Below are positions 10,396 to 21,895 of a DNA stretch of 64,000 bases, piece by piece. The DNA lies in the NCBI GenBank assembly GCA_018296165.2, contig JACKQL020000001.1, forward strand, positions 1,984,001-2,048,000, read 5' to 3'. The translations under genes were made by a program, and so were the position numbers. Origin of the DNA: Termitomyces sp. T153. Lineage: Eukaryota > Basidiomycota > Agaricomycetes > Agaricales > Lyophyllaceae. The notes beneath the pieces are model-generated. The model did not search any database. It was not told the DNA's origin and saw nothing but the letters and a program-made list of their open reading frames with translations. Position 1 is the first letter of the stretch; each line of letters opens with the position of its first letter.

Positions 10396-11323
10396 TTTAT
10401 GGGTCTATCTCATGTGTCCATGTGCCTTAAGACTGCTCCATCTTTTGCTAGGTATGCCAGCATTGCATATCTTCCACTCTTGGCCCAGTGTAGGGCTGCC
10501 AAGATCATCACAGGTGCTCTAAGCACTTTGGCAGGATGTCCTGGATGTGCATGCAAACCTTCTCCTGATCAACTTACTGTTCTGCAATGTCTTGGTCAGG
10601 GCTGTGGTGCACCTCTTCTCCCTCCTCCCCTCTGACTCCTGCACAAAGTTGTTTGCTCTGCTGTGAGGCAATGCATTTGATGCCATTGCTCACCTCTTCA
10701 CAGCCTCTTCTCCTTTACAGGTATTGACCCAACAACAATTGAAATGGTAGCACCATGTCAATGCCTGCCCAGCTACAAACCTGCATTTACAACCCACATC
10801 AAATCCAACAAGGGACTGGCACTCACCTTCATCCATCATGTGCACTCCAGGTCCTGCACAGCAGTCTACTGTGATGGATCAGGCTTTGAGAGAGGAGTTA
10901 GCACATCTGCAGTCCTCTTCATAGATGGTGAGGAAACAACTGCTTTGCAGTATCACTTTAGCTTAGATTCTGAGCACACAGTCTATAAGGCTGAGGCTGT
11001 GGGTCTTACTCTTGGTCTGCATCTGCTCATCTTGCTCACACATCAGCTCCATGGCATAACAATCATTAGCACAGACAGCCAGGCAGCCATCCATGCTCTA
11101 TGCAATCAACAACTACACTCCACCCACTGCCTACTCAACCAAGTTCACACAGCTGTCAAAGTGCTGCATAAGAAACAAGATTGACTCCAGAACATAGTAT
11201 AATGGCTATGGACAGGTAACTTGACACCTCTGTGGTAGCCAAGAACATGGAAAGTCATCAAGCTCTGACTCCACTGGTCACCAGGACACATCAACTTTGG
11301 CCCCAACAAATGGGCCAACAAAA
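10396..11323 (+). pseudogene. LINE-2 C-terminal RT region and RNase H fragment
   Basis: This is the 5'-truncated end of a different plus-strand LINE. The frame at 10450-10640 contains AAKIITGALSTLAG, a block typically found after RT in fungal LINEs with RNase H. At 10744-11184 lies an RNase H type I domain: CDGSG with its first Asp, EHTVYKAEAVGLTLG with the Glu region, and STDSQAAI with the next Asp. A decayed WSPGHI block follows near 11280, interrupted at 11323 by the Copia insertion, and the protein resumes at 15500. There are multiple frame changes. The start near 10396 is approximate because LINE-1 and LINE-2 sequence meet there without a clear marker. Confidence 0.8.
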
Positions 11324-11640
11324 TGTTAGAAGTTGGCCCTAAGTACACAAGTAAGTATGTGACCTCATTCGTTGTATACTTGACTCAGCAGGCCTACCTA
11401 AGTACACAAGTAAGTATGTGACTGTAGTAGGACCTTTTGTAAGTAATGTATTCACTGTCTGTAATTAAATTTACTCACCCTCAGTTGTCATATACTTGAC
11501 TGAGGGTGACTGTACTATGCACTGGATATATATATGTCCTTCGAGTCAAGTCTGATAAGAGTAGATATAAGTAAATTGTGCTGACTCTTTTTCCTGTCAG
11601 GCCCAAGCCCACTTACGGTGTAATCCACTGGTCTCTAATG
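11324..11640 (-). repeat. Copia 3' LTR with internal direct repeat
   Basis: This 317-bp LTR is paired with 15188-15499. It contains a 26-bp direct repeat (11338-11363 and 11397-11422), starting CCTAAGTACACAAG and ending GTATGTGAC. It is also present in the other LTR, with CACAAG changed to CATGAG. The distal end reads CTCTAATG where the partner has CTCTAACA. Confidence 0.88.
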
Positions 11641-13084
11641 CTCCTCCTCACTATAAGTGGTGCAGTGCCAAACACACTCCTCCTTGTACTGAATCATGGC
11701 TAAGACATTCCCAGTATCCCTTGCAGTCGAGAGAAACAAGGTAGGGGTAGGGCTTTTGTAAATGGATCTGCTATGTTGTCCCTTGTATTGATGTAACAGA
11801 CTTCAATTTCCTTTGATGCCACATGCTCGTGTAAAAAGTGATATTTAATATCAACATGCTTCACATGCAAGTGAAGCATTGGGTCTTTGGATAGGTTGAT
11901 TGCTGTGTTATTATTACACATGATAATTGTTGCATTGCCTGGGGCATAGTAAATTGCTTATAGGAGGGTTTATAGCCAGATACGTTCTTGTGCTGCCTCA
12001 AATGCTGCTATATATTCAGCCTCACATGAGGATGCTGCCACCATTTTCTATTTCCACAATGCCCACAAGACTAAACCAGAGCCTAATGACCAAGCATACC
12101 CCCCAACACTTTGTTTAGTGTCCAAGCAGTTTGCCCAATCTGAGTCAGTGAACCCTGCCAGCACAGTTGGAGAAGTCCTGCCTAGGCATAGCCTGAGTTC
12201 CCTTGTCCCTTTTAAGTATTGGACTACTCAAATTGCTGCATTCCAGTGTGTTACTGAGTACGAGTCAAAATACTGACTCAGTTGCTGGACTGTGTATTGT
12301 ATGTCAGGTCTTGAAGAGATGGCCAGCCAAATCAAACCTCCCACGAGCCTCCAATATGGAATTCTTGCTATATCATCACATTCTTTCTGCATTAGTGCTG
12401 TATAGTTTGTCTGATGCAACTTTAGGCCAGGCTCCATGGGTAAGGACAGTGGATTGGCATCCTTCTGCCCAAATTCTGCTATCAGCCTATTGATGACTGG
12501 AGTTTGGGACAAGTAAACTACCTTGGTCACCCTGTCCCATTCAACTGCAATGCCCACAATCTGCTGTGGGGTGCCCAGGTTGGAAATGGACCATGATTCT
12601 CAGAGTTGAGACTTGAAGTACTTGTTTGCCTGTTTTGAGTCTGCAATTGACAGGAAATTGTCCACATGAACTGCTGCTATAAGCATCCCATGTTCTGATT
12701 TTCTATAATATATGCAAGACTTGCATGCCAGTCTTGTAAAGCCCCACCTTCCTACCATGTGGTCATTCAAGGTGTGGTTCCATATCCTTCTTACTTGCTT
12801 CATCCTATATAGACCTTTTTCTAGCTTGCAGATATAATCTTCTTTCCCCAGTTCTTCAAAGTCTTGCAGTTGTTCCATGTATATCATCTCCTCCTCTGGC
12901 AGTACCCCATAAAGGAATGCAGTTTTAACATTGCAGTTTTAACATCTATCTGCATTGTGTCCCAGCCCTGTACTGCTGCAAGGTGAAGAAGAATGCACCA
13001 TGATTCAATGTGTGCCATTGGTGAGGTGGTTTTTGTGTATTCTTTTCCATATATTTGATTGAATCCCTGCAAGACATGCCTCAC
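11641..13084 (-). pseudogene. Copia reverse transcriptase-RNase H remnant
   Basis: The minus-strand fragments run in Copia order. At 13084-12884 an RT segment contains MQIDVKTA. At 12887-12600 it carries LEKGLYRMKQ and AVHVDNFLSIA, where Copia elements normally have HVDD, so the second catalytic Asp is now Asn. At 12557-12228 lies the post-RT connection (RLVGGLIWLAISSRPDIQ). At 11921-11700 is the Copia RNase H end (HVKHVDIKYHFLHE, then NTRDNIADPFTKAL). Frames are broken between the blocks. The family is clear from the VKHVDIKYHF and IADPFTKAL signatures. Confidence 0.9.
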
Positions 13085-14001
13085 TTTAAATCATACAATG
13101 TTCCCCTTTTCATCCTGCTTCAACACAAATACAGGGTGACCTCAATGCACTCTATGTCTGGTTGGTACCTCTGTTCTTGGAATCAGACAATAAACTCCCA
13201 TCTCTTTCAGTGATTTAAGTTCATCATCATATGCTGCCCTCTATCTCTCTGAATCAGAAGATTGTAGATCCTGAGTCCATGTTTTAGGTACTTCTGGGTC
13301 AATGTCTCTGGCCTCTATATTCAGCTCATTTTCAAGACCATCTAATACTGCAAGGATTTGATTGGGGTCAGCTACTTCTTCTGCATTTCCTATAGAGTCT
13401 TGGTATTGTTCTTGGTGTAAGCCTTCAATTGCACATCAATGTTCTAACTTTGCTTCACATATTTGTTTAGCTGATTTTTTAGACTCTCTGTGGCATGACC
13501 TAATTGGTGGTGCCATGTGACAATGTTGGGTGGTGAATAGACCATGAGTGCAAGATCATTTTGGAGATTTAGCATGTATAAGTTCTTTGGAGGGAGCAGA
13601 GTTCTTCTATCAAGAAGGAGCTAGCAAGGTGGTTATTTAACCTCCAGTTGTGGTAAGCCTACAGCTCATGCAGATGATGGGGAACCTCAGGAGGGTCAAA
13701 GACATATTCATATAAGCCACTCATAGTGAGTTCCAGCCTCATGAATTTTGACTATGGTGTCTACTTGCCATGGTCTTTTGCTAGCAGATCCCCTCTATAA
13801 TGGAGGGAGACCTTGATCTGTGTAACCACTAGTGTGGTGTTATTAGCCCTCCACATCTCAATGGCATCAGACTTGGTCACTGCAGGGGGGAAGGGATTGC
13901 TCTTACTATTGGGCTAGGTTGCAGGAGCTATAAAACCAGATTAGATGTAGTATTGATAATAACAATGAGGCAATGCATGCCCTTGAGACAAAACAACATG
14001 C
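13085..14001 (-). pseudogene. Copia pre-integrase remnant and decayed interior
   Basis: On the minus strand, 13330-13085 still reads as decayed sequence upstream of RT. Near 13540 a frame reads WHHQLGHATESL, the conserved zinc-binding start of the Copia pre-integrase domain. The integrase catalytic core expected between them is too short or absent, implying an internal deletion. From about 13620 to 14001 I see only degenerate sequence with no certain domain, presumably gag and protease remains. Confidence 0.55.
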
Positions 14002-15073
14002 TAATAAGACCTAGTTATCACTGAGCACCATTTTTGGCATTTCGGACTTAGTGGCAGCTGGCTAATTTTTGGCACAAGTCACAATACTCAGCATGCAGGG
14101 CCCAGCCCAGAGTCTGGATTAATGTAGCCCTTGCATAGGATCTTAGTGACCACAAGACTTATCAATCACAAGGAATATCACGTAGAGCCTGGACTTTGGG
14201 TCTAGGACAGTAAGGCCAAGACCTTTTCTAGCAACAATTATTAGCAACCCTAGTGACTCTTTGGTGACAAAACAGCTTTCTCTTACTATATACAGACATA
14301 TTGACAAACACGTATTGACATTGGACTTGCTCTTTTTTGGGTTTATTCACAATTATATGCCACAGAGACTTTGCTTATAGTTTTCACTTAGTTACAGACT
14401 GACACCTCATATGAACTATAAACACATTGACAGATGCCATTGCTAGTGGCAACTATTTGCTTACTTTCCCATACTATACTTTTAAATTGTATAAATACTG
14501 CCTGTACATAGACACTCCATCATCAAATAAATCCCCCTTGGATAGAACCCATCTATCTCTAAGCCTACCAGCTTAAGAGTACACTTTGCCTCTACCTTCA
14601 CTCTATTCCTTTACTTGCCATTAACTTTGACTCATTAACAAGTCTTACCAACTTCAACCTTGACTTAGTGCAGTACCAACTGTGGGTGCCCTTTGTGTTA
14701 TCTTGACTTAGTGACATTAGCAACTGTGGCTAACCACTAGTTTATGTTTGTCCCCCGATTCTGTCTCCCTATTACCATTTCCCCCTTTCTATTCTATTCC
14801 CTCACTCCCTTACCACCATTAAGAGTTTGCTTTGTCTTAGCAATGCTTCCTGCCTTCACTCATTCTCCTTTCTGTCACTTGTGACTTAGGCTAGTGATAG
14901 CAACTCCTCTCAACTTCACCTTATAATACAGCTCTTGCTCTTGTTCTCTGGGATGGTTACTGACTTGCCCTCTACTATTAACTTCCTACTGCTAGCTACC
15001 CTATCTAGTGACTAGTGCCAGGGTTCTCTTTTTAGGTTTCCTGCATGGCACTAGGTGGCATAGGAGCACATCA
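14002..15073 (+). repeat. Solo Gypsy LTR (Gypsy-1/Gypsy-2 family) inside Copia
   Basis: This 1.07-kb sequence begins TAATAAGACC (TGATAAGACC in the better Gypsy-2 copies), continues with the family sequence CTGAGCACCATTTTTGGCAT, and ends GGAGCACATCA. It is collinear with the LTRs at 20748-21876 and 60500-61650. The flanks are ATGC (13998-14001) and ATGT (15074-15077), a decayed 4-bp TSD. No gag-pol accompanies it, so it is a solo LTR left by LTR-LTR recombination. Confidence 0.85.
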
Positions 15074-15187
15074 ATGTGTAGTCACATGGCAATCAAACAG
15101 TTAGATATCAAGTAGGGATGGTGGGTCCACAGAAAAAAATTTTTTGGTCATGAACTTCAGGATGCAAAGCAGCACACTTCCATAACC

Positions 15188-15499
15188 TGTTAGAAGTTGG
15201 CCCTAAGTACATGAGTAAGTATGTGACCTCAGTCATTGTATACTTGACTCAGCAGGCCTACCTAAGTACATGAGTAAGTATGTGACTGTAGTAGGACCTT
15301 TTGTAAGTAATGTATTTGTTGTCCATAATTAAATTTACTCATCCTCAGTCATCATATACTTGACTGAGGGTGACCATACTATGCACTGAATATATATATG
15401 TCCTTTGAGTCCAGTCAGGGTAGATATAAGTAAATTGCACTGACCCTTTTTCTCATCAGGCCCAAGCCCACTTACAGTGTAATCTGCTAGTCTCTAACA
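15188..15499 (-). repeat. Copia 5' LTR
   Basis: This 312-bp partner of 11324-11640 carries the same internal direct repeat, starts TGTTAGAAGTTGG and ends CTCTAACA before the TSD CAAAA. Between the solo LTR and this LTR, 15074-15187 is the Copia leader. Immediately inside the LTR the element-sense sequence reads GGTTATGGAAG, the likely primer-binding site, whose tRNA I cannot assign. Confidence 0.88.
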
Positions 15500-16489
15500 C
15501 AAAATCACCAAAGAAGCAGCCAATGGCCTCTCAAGCCCAGCAAAGGAGCTCTTGGCATACCTACAAAGAATGCAACTTCCACTCAGCATACCAGCAATCT
15601 GACAGGCTGACCTCACCACCACCCAAGTAATGTGGAAGAAATGCTGAAAGAAGTCCCCCTGCTACCCCACCATCCACAGGCTCAATAAAACACTACTATC
15701 CAAAAACTACCTGAAGCTTGTCAAGCCACTTGACCAGAGACAATCAGCAATTCTCATGCAACTCCACACTGGTCACCTCCCACTCAATCAGCATCTCTTC
15801 TGGATATACTAAGCAACATCACCAACATGCCCCCATTGCCTTGGGCTCACCATCAAAACAGTCAAACATTACATGTTTGAATGCCCACAATATCAATATA
15901 AACAACATGTATATCTACTCCACCTGCTCAAATGCAAAGCTGAGTTACTATCTTTCATCCTAAGTGCTCCTACTGCTCCCCATCTCCTCAGGTACATTGA
16001 CACTACCAAGCAATTCTGTGATATGCAGCAGCCGCAAACCAACACTGGACCTTCCAACCACTGGCACAGTCCTGATGCACACCTCAACCTGCTCCTACAG
16101 GCCCCCAATCCAGCTTACATGTTCACCAATAGACCATAATAATACTAACCTACACAGACATTTCTAATAACAGCACTTGGCAAACACCTTACTAATCCTC
16201 ATTTGGTAGGGACACTGGCCCTGTAGCTCATCCCAAAAATCCAGCTTGCCCCATGAGCACTCATTGTGACCACCACCCAGTCCATTAAATGTCATTGCCC
16301 TTCTTTAGGACCTACCAAGGAAGTACAGACTAAAAAAACAGCATTGGGAAGCACTGGCATGTTCATCCTCTGCATACACAGGAGGACACAGCATTCTGTA
16401 GCTCTTATAGTCTGTAGTAACCTGTCCATAGTACTATGCAACATGGGTGCCAAGCATCCTGTGCATGTTAATTAATAAAAAAAAATATC
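15500..16489 (+). pseudogene. LINE-2 C-terminal zinc-finger region and poly(A) end
   Basis: LINE-2 coding resumes after the Copia TSD with KITKEAANGL and continues to a C-terminal zinc-binding block near 15820-15900 (CPHCLGLTIKTVKHYMFEC, a CCHC arrangement) as found at the end of RNase H-bearing fungal LINEs. Some internal stops are present. The frame decays after about 16140, and the 3' untranslated region ends at an A-run near 16477-16485. LINE-1 sequence continues from about 16490. Confidence 0.82.
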
Positions 16490-18125
16490 TTCCACCTCCC
16501 ATGTATGCTTGTCATGGGTTTAGTATAGTTGCAGTCATGAGCAGATGATCTGTTTTTATTCCTGTTTGTTCTATGGCCCAGTCACAACTCTAGGAGAGTA
16601 GAGATTCTTCAATATAAATACAGACTATTCAGAATTAGGTTGATTTTCCTGCCATGTGAAAGGAGAAGTCCAGAGTAGTTGATTTTCCTGTGCCAGCCAT
16701 CTGTCAGGTGGAAGAAGTTCTTTTGTCTATTTAGTGTCTCTGTGGCTGGTTGGTAGTCATACAGTCTACTGCTTCCTCTACCAGGTTCATGTCCCCCAGT
16801 ATTACATCCACCTTTGGCTTGTTTTGCCCCTGCCTCCATTTATTTTTAATTTCCATCCAGAAGAGGCTATTTTCTATTGGGTTGTTTGGTGTGTAGACAT
16901 TTATGCATCTCATTTTGCACCCCTCAAACCAAGGGATTTCCAGTAGAATGACTCTCCCTAGTCCAATCACTTCACTTGTAGCTTTCACCCATCTGAGGGT
17001 GTCTTTATTGGAGATGAAAGCAATCTCTTTTACATTAGAGTGGTCTTCATCAATGCTGGATAGTATCTTTATCCTGCATTCAAAGAGTGTGTTCAGGCTT
17101 TCTCTTAGGGTATTGCTCATGTGTATCTTTTAAATTGCTAATATATCAATCTTCTTTTCTCTCATGGGCTGGCACATTTTTAGCCATTTCCTTTGTGTTG
17201 ATTCTGCTCCACCTCTCTTCATGTTCAGAGAGGCAATTCTTATGGCCCCTCTTCTTGATTTTCTTTTTTTTGGTGGTGTGGGCTGAGGAGGTTCATCTCC
17301 TGGAGTTTGCTTCTTGCAGTCATCATCTAGGGGGATCTGTCTTATCCACTCACTTAAGGATATTTATTCTGTGATTTCATCTTCAAAAGACTGAGTAGAA
17401 TTATCCACTCCAATGCTAGTAGCATCATGGGGCCACCTCTAGAGCCTCTCCAGCCTTCCTCAGGAGTATGGTTGGTGGCTAGGCCATCACATCCTCTTAT
17501 CAAAGAAGAGCTATGTCCATTTCCATTTGCCATGATCAAGTTACTTCTTGTGTTCATTGCATCCTAAGGTCCACCTCCAAACCCTCTCTGACCATCCTCA
17601 GGAGCATGATTAGCAGTGAGCCATTGCTCCCTCCCATCAAAGAGGGGCTGTAATCCTTGCCATTTTTGTTCATCTGTTCTTGTATTATATCTCTTGCAGT
17701 ATTAGGTAATTTGTGTGGGTTATACTCACACCTGCCTATGACTTTAAGCAGAGGTGCTGCATGGCACAATCCTTGTAAAAATGATGCCACCCGAACTTGC
17801 CTAGTTTAGCTAGAAGGTCCTATTGAGATTACCTGTTGCTCTTGGGTCCAGTCAATTCATCTCAAACTCAGTCCTTATGTTTGGGGGGGGGGTATTATAA
17901 AGAAAGCAGTCAAGGAGGAGAGGATTCATTCAATGTATCTTTAATTTTTAGATAGCGGGTAAACATGATTGTAATTTTACATACAGATATTTGTATAATA
18001 GTTTGAACTGGTCTATTGGCATTCATGTTTGAAATTTCTGTAGGATTGGCTGCAATTTCTCCTCCACCTCTATTATCATAATGCCTTCTCTTACTCATGT
18101 ATATTTTCTCATTTCAGCTGGCAGT
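16490..18125 (-). pseudogene. LINE-1 endonuclease and upstream coding remnant
   Basis: The minus strand at 17270-16740 encodes the APE-like endonuclease of LINE-1. Visible blocks are IDILAIQEVHMSN just upstream in a shifted frame, then INVYTPNNP and VILGDMNLVEEAVD (17120-16731), the latter normally GDMN with catalytic Asp. Further 5', 17790-17354 is a degenerate region resembling LINE-3 29800-30200 (a FLQGLCHAAPLLK block against GQCWAAILLK). From 17866 to 18125 the similarity to LINE-3 weakens; a short frame at 18098-17910 is unassigned. Gypsy-3 then begins at 18126. Confidence 0.75.
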
Positions 18126-18494
18126 TGTAAGGGCAACTTCTGAGAGCAGCAGCTTAGAGTCACACAACTAGCAGAGGGGAATCCAAAGTATATTAGCAAA
18201 ATAGACAACAATATAGCAGTAACTAATCATCTATCAGAGAGCAATCTAAAGAGAACAAGGCTAAGGATTCCCACTGCTTGGTGCAGTCCATCAGCAGGCA
18301 GCAGCAGCATGAGAACAGCTATACAGAAGGCCAGAGCTAGCCCTAACTCTAGAAAAGTGATCAATGAGGTAATATAGAAAGTCCCATAGGTCTCCAGAGA
18401 TCTTTGGAGGTCTGGAACAAGCCTTAGAGACATCAAACAAGCTGTAGAGTAGCTGGAGCAAGCTGCAGAGGTCAGAAATGGAAGTCCCCTGATA
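18126..18494 (-). repeat. Gypsy-3 3' LTR
   Basis: This 369-bp stretch starts TGTAAGGGCAAC on the plus strand and ends CCCCTGATA, followed at once by TTATCCCCCC. On the minus strand that gives a GGGGGGATAA polypurine tract next to TATCAGGGG, where the LTR would originally have begun TGTCAGGGG before a G-to-A change. The flank GCAGT at 18121-18125 is the candidate TSD; its partner is not in the window. It was identified from position and termini only, because the second LTR is outside the window. Confidence 0.65.
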
Positions 18495-20747
18495 TTATCC
18501 CCCCTCTAGTATGCAGTGTCTTGATGTGCAGGGTAGAAAAAGTTCTGGATTGCCCAGTCCACTAGTGAGATGGGATAGATTTATTGGATGGCATACAGTG
18601 TGTCTGGGTGCTTCTAATAGAACTCCCTGATAAGCCCTGGGGTGTGCATGTTCTCCTGTGGTTGTTATATCAGAGGTGTCCAAGTAGACTTGATCTCCAG
18701 GCTAGTATTTGGGTGCTGGAGACCTTCTACAATTGTAGTACCATGCCATGTCATTTTTTGCCTTTGCCCAGGCTGCTCAGGCTTCTTCCTGTGATCTCTT
18801 CATCTAGTCCACAAATTTATTCACTATCTCATTCTCTAAAGGCTGGGCCTGGGGCTCAAAACCCATGCATAGCTGATGTTTAGTATTGAGAAAAAAGGGC
18901 AAGACTTGGGTAGCTGCATGGATGTAGTTGTTGTACTGGAACTTGGCATTGGAGAGAAGTTTATCCCAGTCATCCTGGCACTTGTTGCAGAAGAGGTGGA
19001 GGTACTGCTCCAACTCCTAGTTCATGCATTTGGTTTGGCTATTGGACTGTGGGTAGTAGGTGGTGGAGGTGTGGAGCTTCATGCTAAGTAGTCAGTAGAG
19101 TTTCCTGGTGAAGTCCACTATGAATTATAGTCCCCAGTTGGATACATAGGCATCAGAGAGGCTGTGGAGCTTCCAGACATTCCTCCAGTACAGGTTTGCA
19201 GTGCCCATGATGAAGCAGATGGTGTGAGTTACAATGAAGTGTGCTTGTTTGCTATACAGGTCCACCACTACCATGATGGCATCATAACCATGGGTGTTGG
19301 GGAGCTCTACAATGAAATCCACTGAGGCAATGTTCTATTGCTTTATAGGGACAGGTAGGAGATGCAGCTGTTTAGAGGGGAGACAGCATTGGAGCTTGGT
19401 CTGGAGGCAGAGATTGCATGTACTAGTGTAGGACCCAATATATCAAGACATCTGAGGCCATCACTAGTTCTGGGATACTAGCTCCAGTGTCTTCCATCAC
19501 TCAGAGTGTCCAGCAATCTAGGAGTTGTGGTGTTGCTCTACAATTCTCCAACAGAGCTCTAGAAGATTGGGCACATAGATGTGGTTCTAGAAAGTCAAGA
19601 TCCCACCCCAGAGGGCCCATTCATCTGCACAGACTGACTTGGCACCAGTGGTGCATCCCAATTTTAGTGCCTAGGCTGCCTGAGCAACAAGTTCCTCCTA
19701 CTAACTGTCATAGTTACCTTGCCAAATGTCCTGGAGTATGTCCACCTCTGCTCCCTCAACAGCTAGACCTTCCATGGCTCAGATTGCAAACAATTCAGGC
19801 TGGAGGAGCACAACATTGCTATTATTCTCCCCTCCAATGCTATGGTCTGCTCTCCAGAATAGAGCATCTGATTTTCCCATACTCCAGCCTAGCTTGTGGT
19901 GCAGCAAGAAGTCAAAGTTGGCTAGATAGAGGGACTATCAGGCTTGTTGGCAGTTGAGTTTCTTGGCCATTCAGAAGTACTCAAGGTTCTTGTGATCTGT
20001 CCAGACTTCAAACTTGTGCCACACACTTTCTAGGAAATGCTGCTATTCCTTGAATGACCAGATGATGGCTAGCATCTTTTTGTCATGGATCTTGTAGTTA
20101 TGCTCTACTGCATTCAAGCTCTTGGAGTAGAAGGCCACTGGATGCCACTTCCCATCTTTCAGGGACTATTATAAGAGAACTGCTCTAGTGGCAAAGTTGG
20201 AGCTGTCAGCTTCTACTTGGAAGAGAGAGTTATCATCTGAGAAGAGGAGAAGAGGTTCAGAGGTAACTGCATGCTTGAGAGCATTGAAAGCCATCTGCTC
20301 TGGAGGCCCCCAGCTCCATGCAACATCCTTCCTAGTGAGGTCAAATAGTGGGCAGGTGTGATGCAAGACATCCTGGATGAACCTCCAGTAGAAGTTTGCA
20401 AAGCCTAGGAAGGCCTGCATCTCCTTCTTGTTCTTGGGCTCTGGCCACTCTACAACACCTGCTACCTTCACCAGGTTCATCTCCACAGCTCTGTGCAAGA
20501 TAGTCAGGCCAAGATACTCAATCTAGATCTGCTTAAACTTGCACTTCTCTGGCCTGAGGGAGAGCTGGTGTTGGTAGAGGTGTTCCAAGACAAGGCACAT
20601 GATCTGGCAGTATTCCTTCAGCATTTTAGCATAGATGAGGATGTTGTTGAGGTACACACACACTATGCCTTTGGCAATGAGGTCTCAGAAGATGTTGTTC
20701 ATCATTGTCTAAAAGGTGGCTGGGCTATTGGTGAGTCCAAAGAACAT
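18495..20747 (-). pseudogene. Gypsy-3 (chromovirus-like Ty3/Gypsy) RT end, RNase H and integrase remnant
   Basis: Minus-strand order from 20747: MFFGLTNSPATFQ of RT, then the catalytic box read as YLNNILIYAK instead of YLDD. At 20498-20169 lie RT connection and RNase H (VVEWPEPKN, FLGFANFYWRFI). At 19322-19125 is the integrase core start (DFIVELPNTHGYDAIMVVVD) and at 19013-18804 the integrase tail (DDWDKLLSNAKFQYNN). Near 18690-18560 a frame reads HTPGLIRQFHQKHPDTLYAI, like the end of a chromodomain helix in Tf1/sushi chromoviruses, but the middle of the chromodomain looks deleted. Numerous stops. The N-terminal half lies at 61655-62956, beyond the Gypsy-2 insertion. Confidence 0.85.
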
Positions 20748-21876
20748 TGATAAGACAAGACCCACTTGTTGCTGAGCACCATTTGTGGCATTTCAGACTG
20801 AATGGCAGCTAACTATTTTGATATGGCACAAGTTATGACACTTAGCATGTGAGGCTTAGCTCCAAAGTCTGGAACAATGTAGCCTTTGCATGGGCCAATC
20901 ACAAGACTTCTCAATCATGGGCAAATATCATGTGGAGTCTGGACCTTGGGTCTAGAACATCAAGGCCAAGATCTTTCTGAGCAAAGATCACTAGCAACTT
21001 TCTTGGCAACAACACAGCTGTCCCCCCCATATATGGATATATTGACAGTCATGTGATTTCTTACTTATCATTTTTCTTGTCAAGCTTACAAACATACTTG
21101 AACAGCATCTACACTTCAGGTATTGACATCAGACACACTCTTTTTGAGACTTATTGTTTTTACATATGACATCAACTTTGCTTATTTTTTTCACTTGGTT
21201 ACAAATTGACACCACATATGTATCATAAACACTTTGGCAGACACCATCGCCAGTGGCAACTATTTGTTTCTTTTCCCATACTATACTTTCAAACAGTATA
21301 AATACTGCCTGTACATAGACATCCCAAGGAATCATATCACCCTATTGAATTGTACTCTCTCTATCTCTAAGCTTACCAGCTTGAGATTTCACTTTGTTTC
21401 TATTACTCACTCTCTCTCCCTCTCTCCCCTTTCAACAACAACTTAGCAATAAGTCTTGCTGACCTTATCTTTGACTTTGTGTGACACCAACTGTGGGTGT
21501 CCTTTGCATATATTTTGATTTAGCAATGCTAGCAACTACAGCTAGCAATTAGTTTGCATTTGTCCTCCATTTGGGTCTGTTTATTGCCTCTCCCCCATTT
21601 CTTTCTCATCTTCCCCTTTTGACCACCCAAGTTTGCTCTGCTTAAGCAATGTTTTCACCATTACTTGTTTCCCTTTCTCTCATTAGCAACCCTTTGTCAC
21701 TGTCTAGCAACTCAGGCTAGCAATAGCAACTCTTTTCCTTTTGCACTTCATACCCACATTTGCTCTTGCTTTCTGGAATGGTTACTGACTTGCCCTCTAC
21801 TATTAACTTCCTACTACCAGCTACCCTATCTAGTGACTAGTGTTAGGTCCTCTTTTGAGGTTTCCTAAGCACATCA
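20748..21876 (+). repeat. Gypsy-2 5' LTR
   Basis: This 1129-bp LTR is close to 60500-61650 over its whole length. The last bases have lost about 20 bp relative to the partner, so GGTTTCCT runs almost directly into AAGCACATCA. A leader and primer-binding site follow. Confidence 0.9.
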
Positions 21877-21878
21877 TT

Positions 21879-21895
21879 TGAAGCCCACTGCAAGG
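21879..21895 (+). promoter_or_regulatory. Gypsy-2 primer-binding site
   Basis: TGAAGCCCACTGCAAGG lies two bases inside the LTR. It is a mutated form of the Gypsy-1 site TGGAGCCCACCGTGAAGG (minus strand, 56942-56925), which starts with the TGG expected for pairing with a tRNA CCA end. This family therefore uses a tRNA-type primer, unlike the A family. I cannot name the tRNA. Confidence 0.6.

Larger units (their letters stand above)
11324..15499 (-). mobile_element. Ty1/Copia LTR retrotransposon, decayed, inserted in LINE-2
   Basis: The element is bounded by short LTRs (11324-11640 and 15188-15499), with ends TGTTAGAAG and CTCTAACA. The TSD is CAAAA at 11319-11323 and 15500-15504, and the LINE-2 frame continues across it. 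The RNase H and RT remnants read on the minus strand, so 15188-15499 is the 5' LTR. A purine-rich GTGAGGAGGAG on the minus strand adjoins the 3' LTR at 11641. The integrase core appears to be missing, and a solo Gypsy LTR lies inside at 14002-15073. Confidence 0.9.

Noticed and set aside
17866..18125. Small frame at 18098-17910 (minus) as a possible host gene.
   Set aside because: 62 codons, no recognised domain, placed where LINE-1 upstream sequence is expected next to the Gypsy-3 LTR. Left as part of LINE-1.
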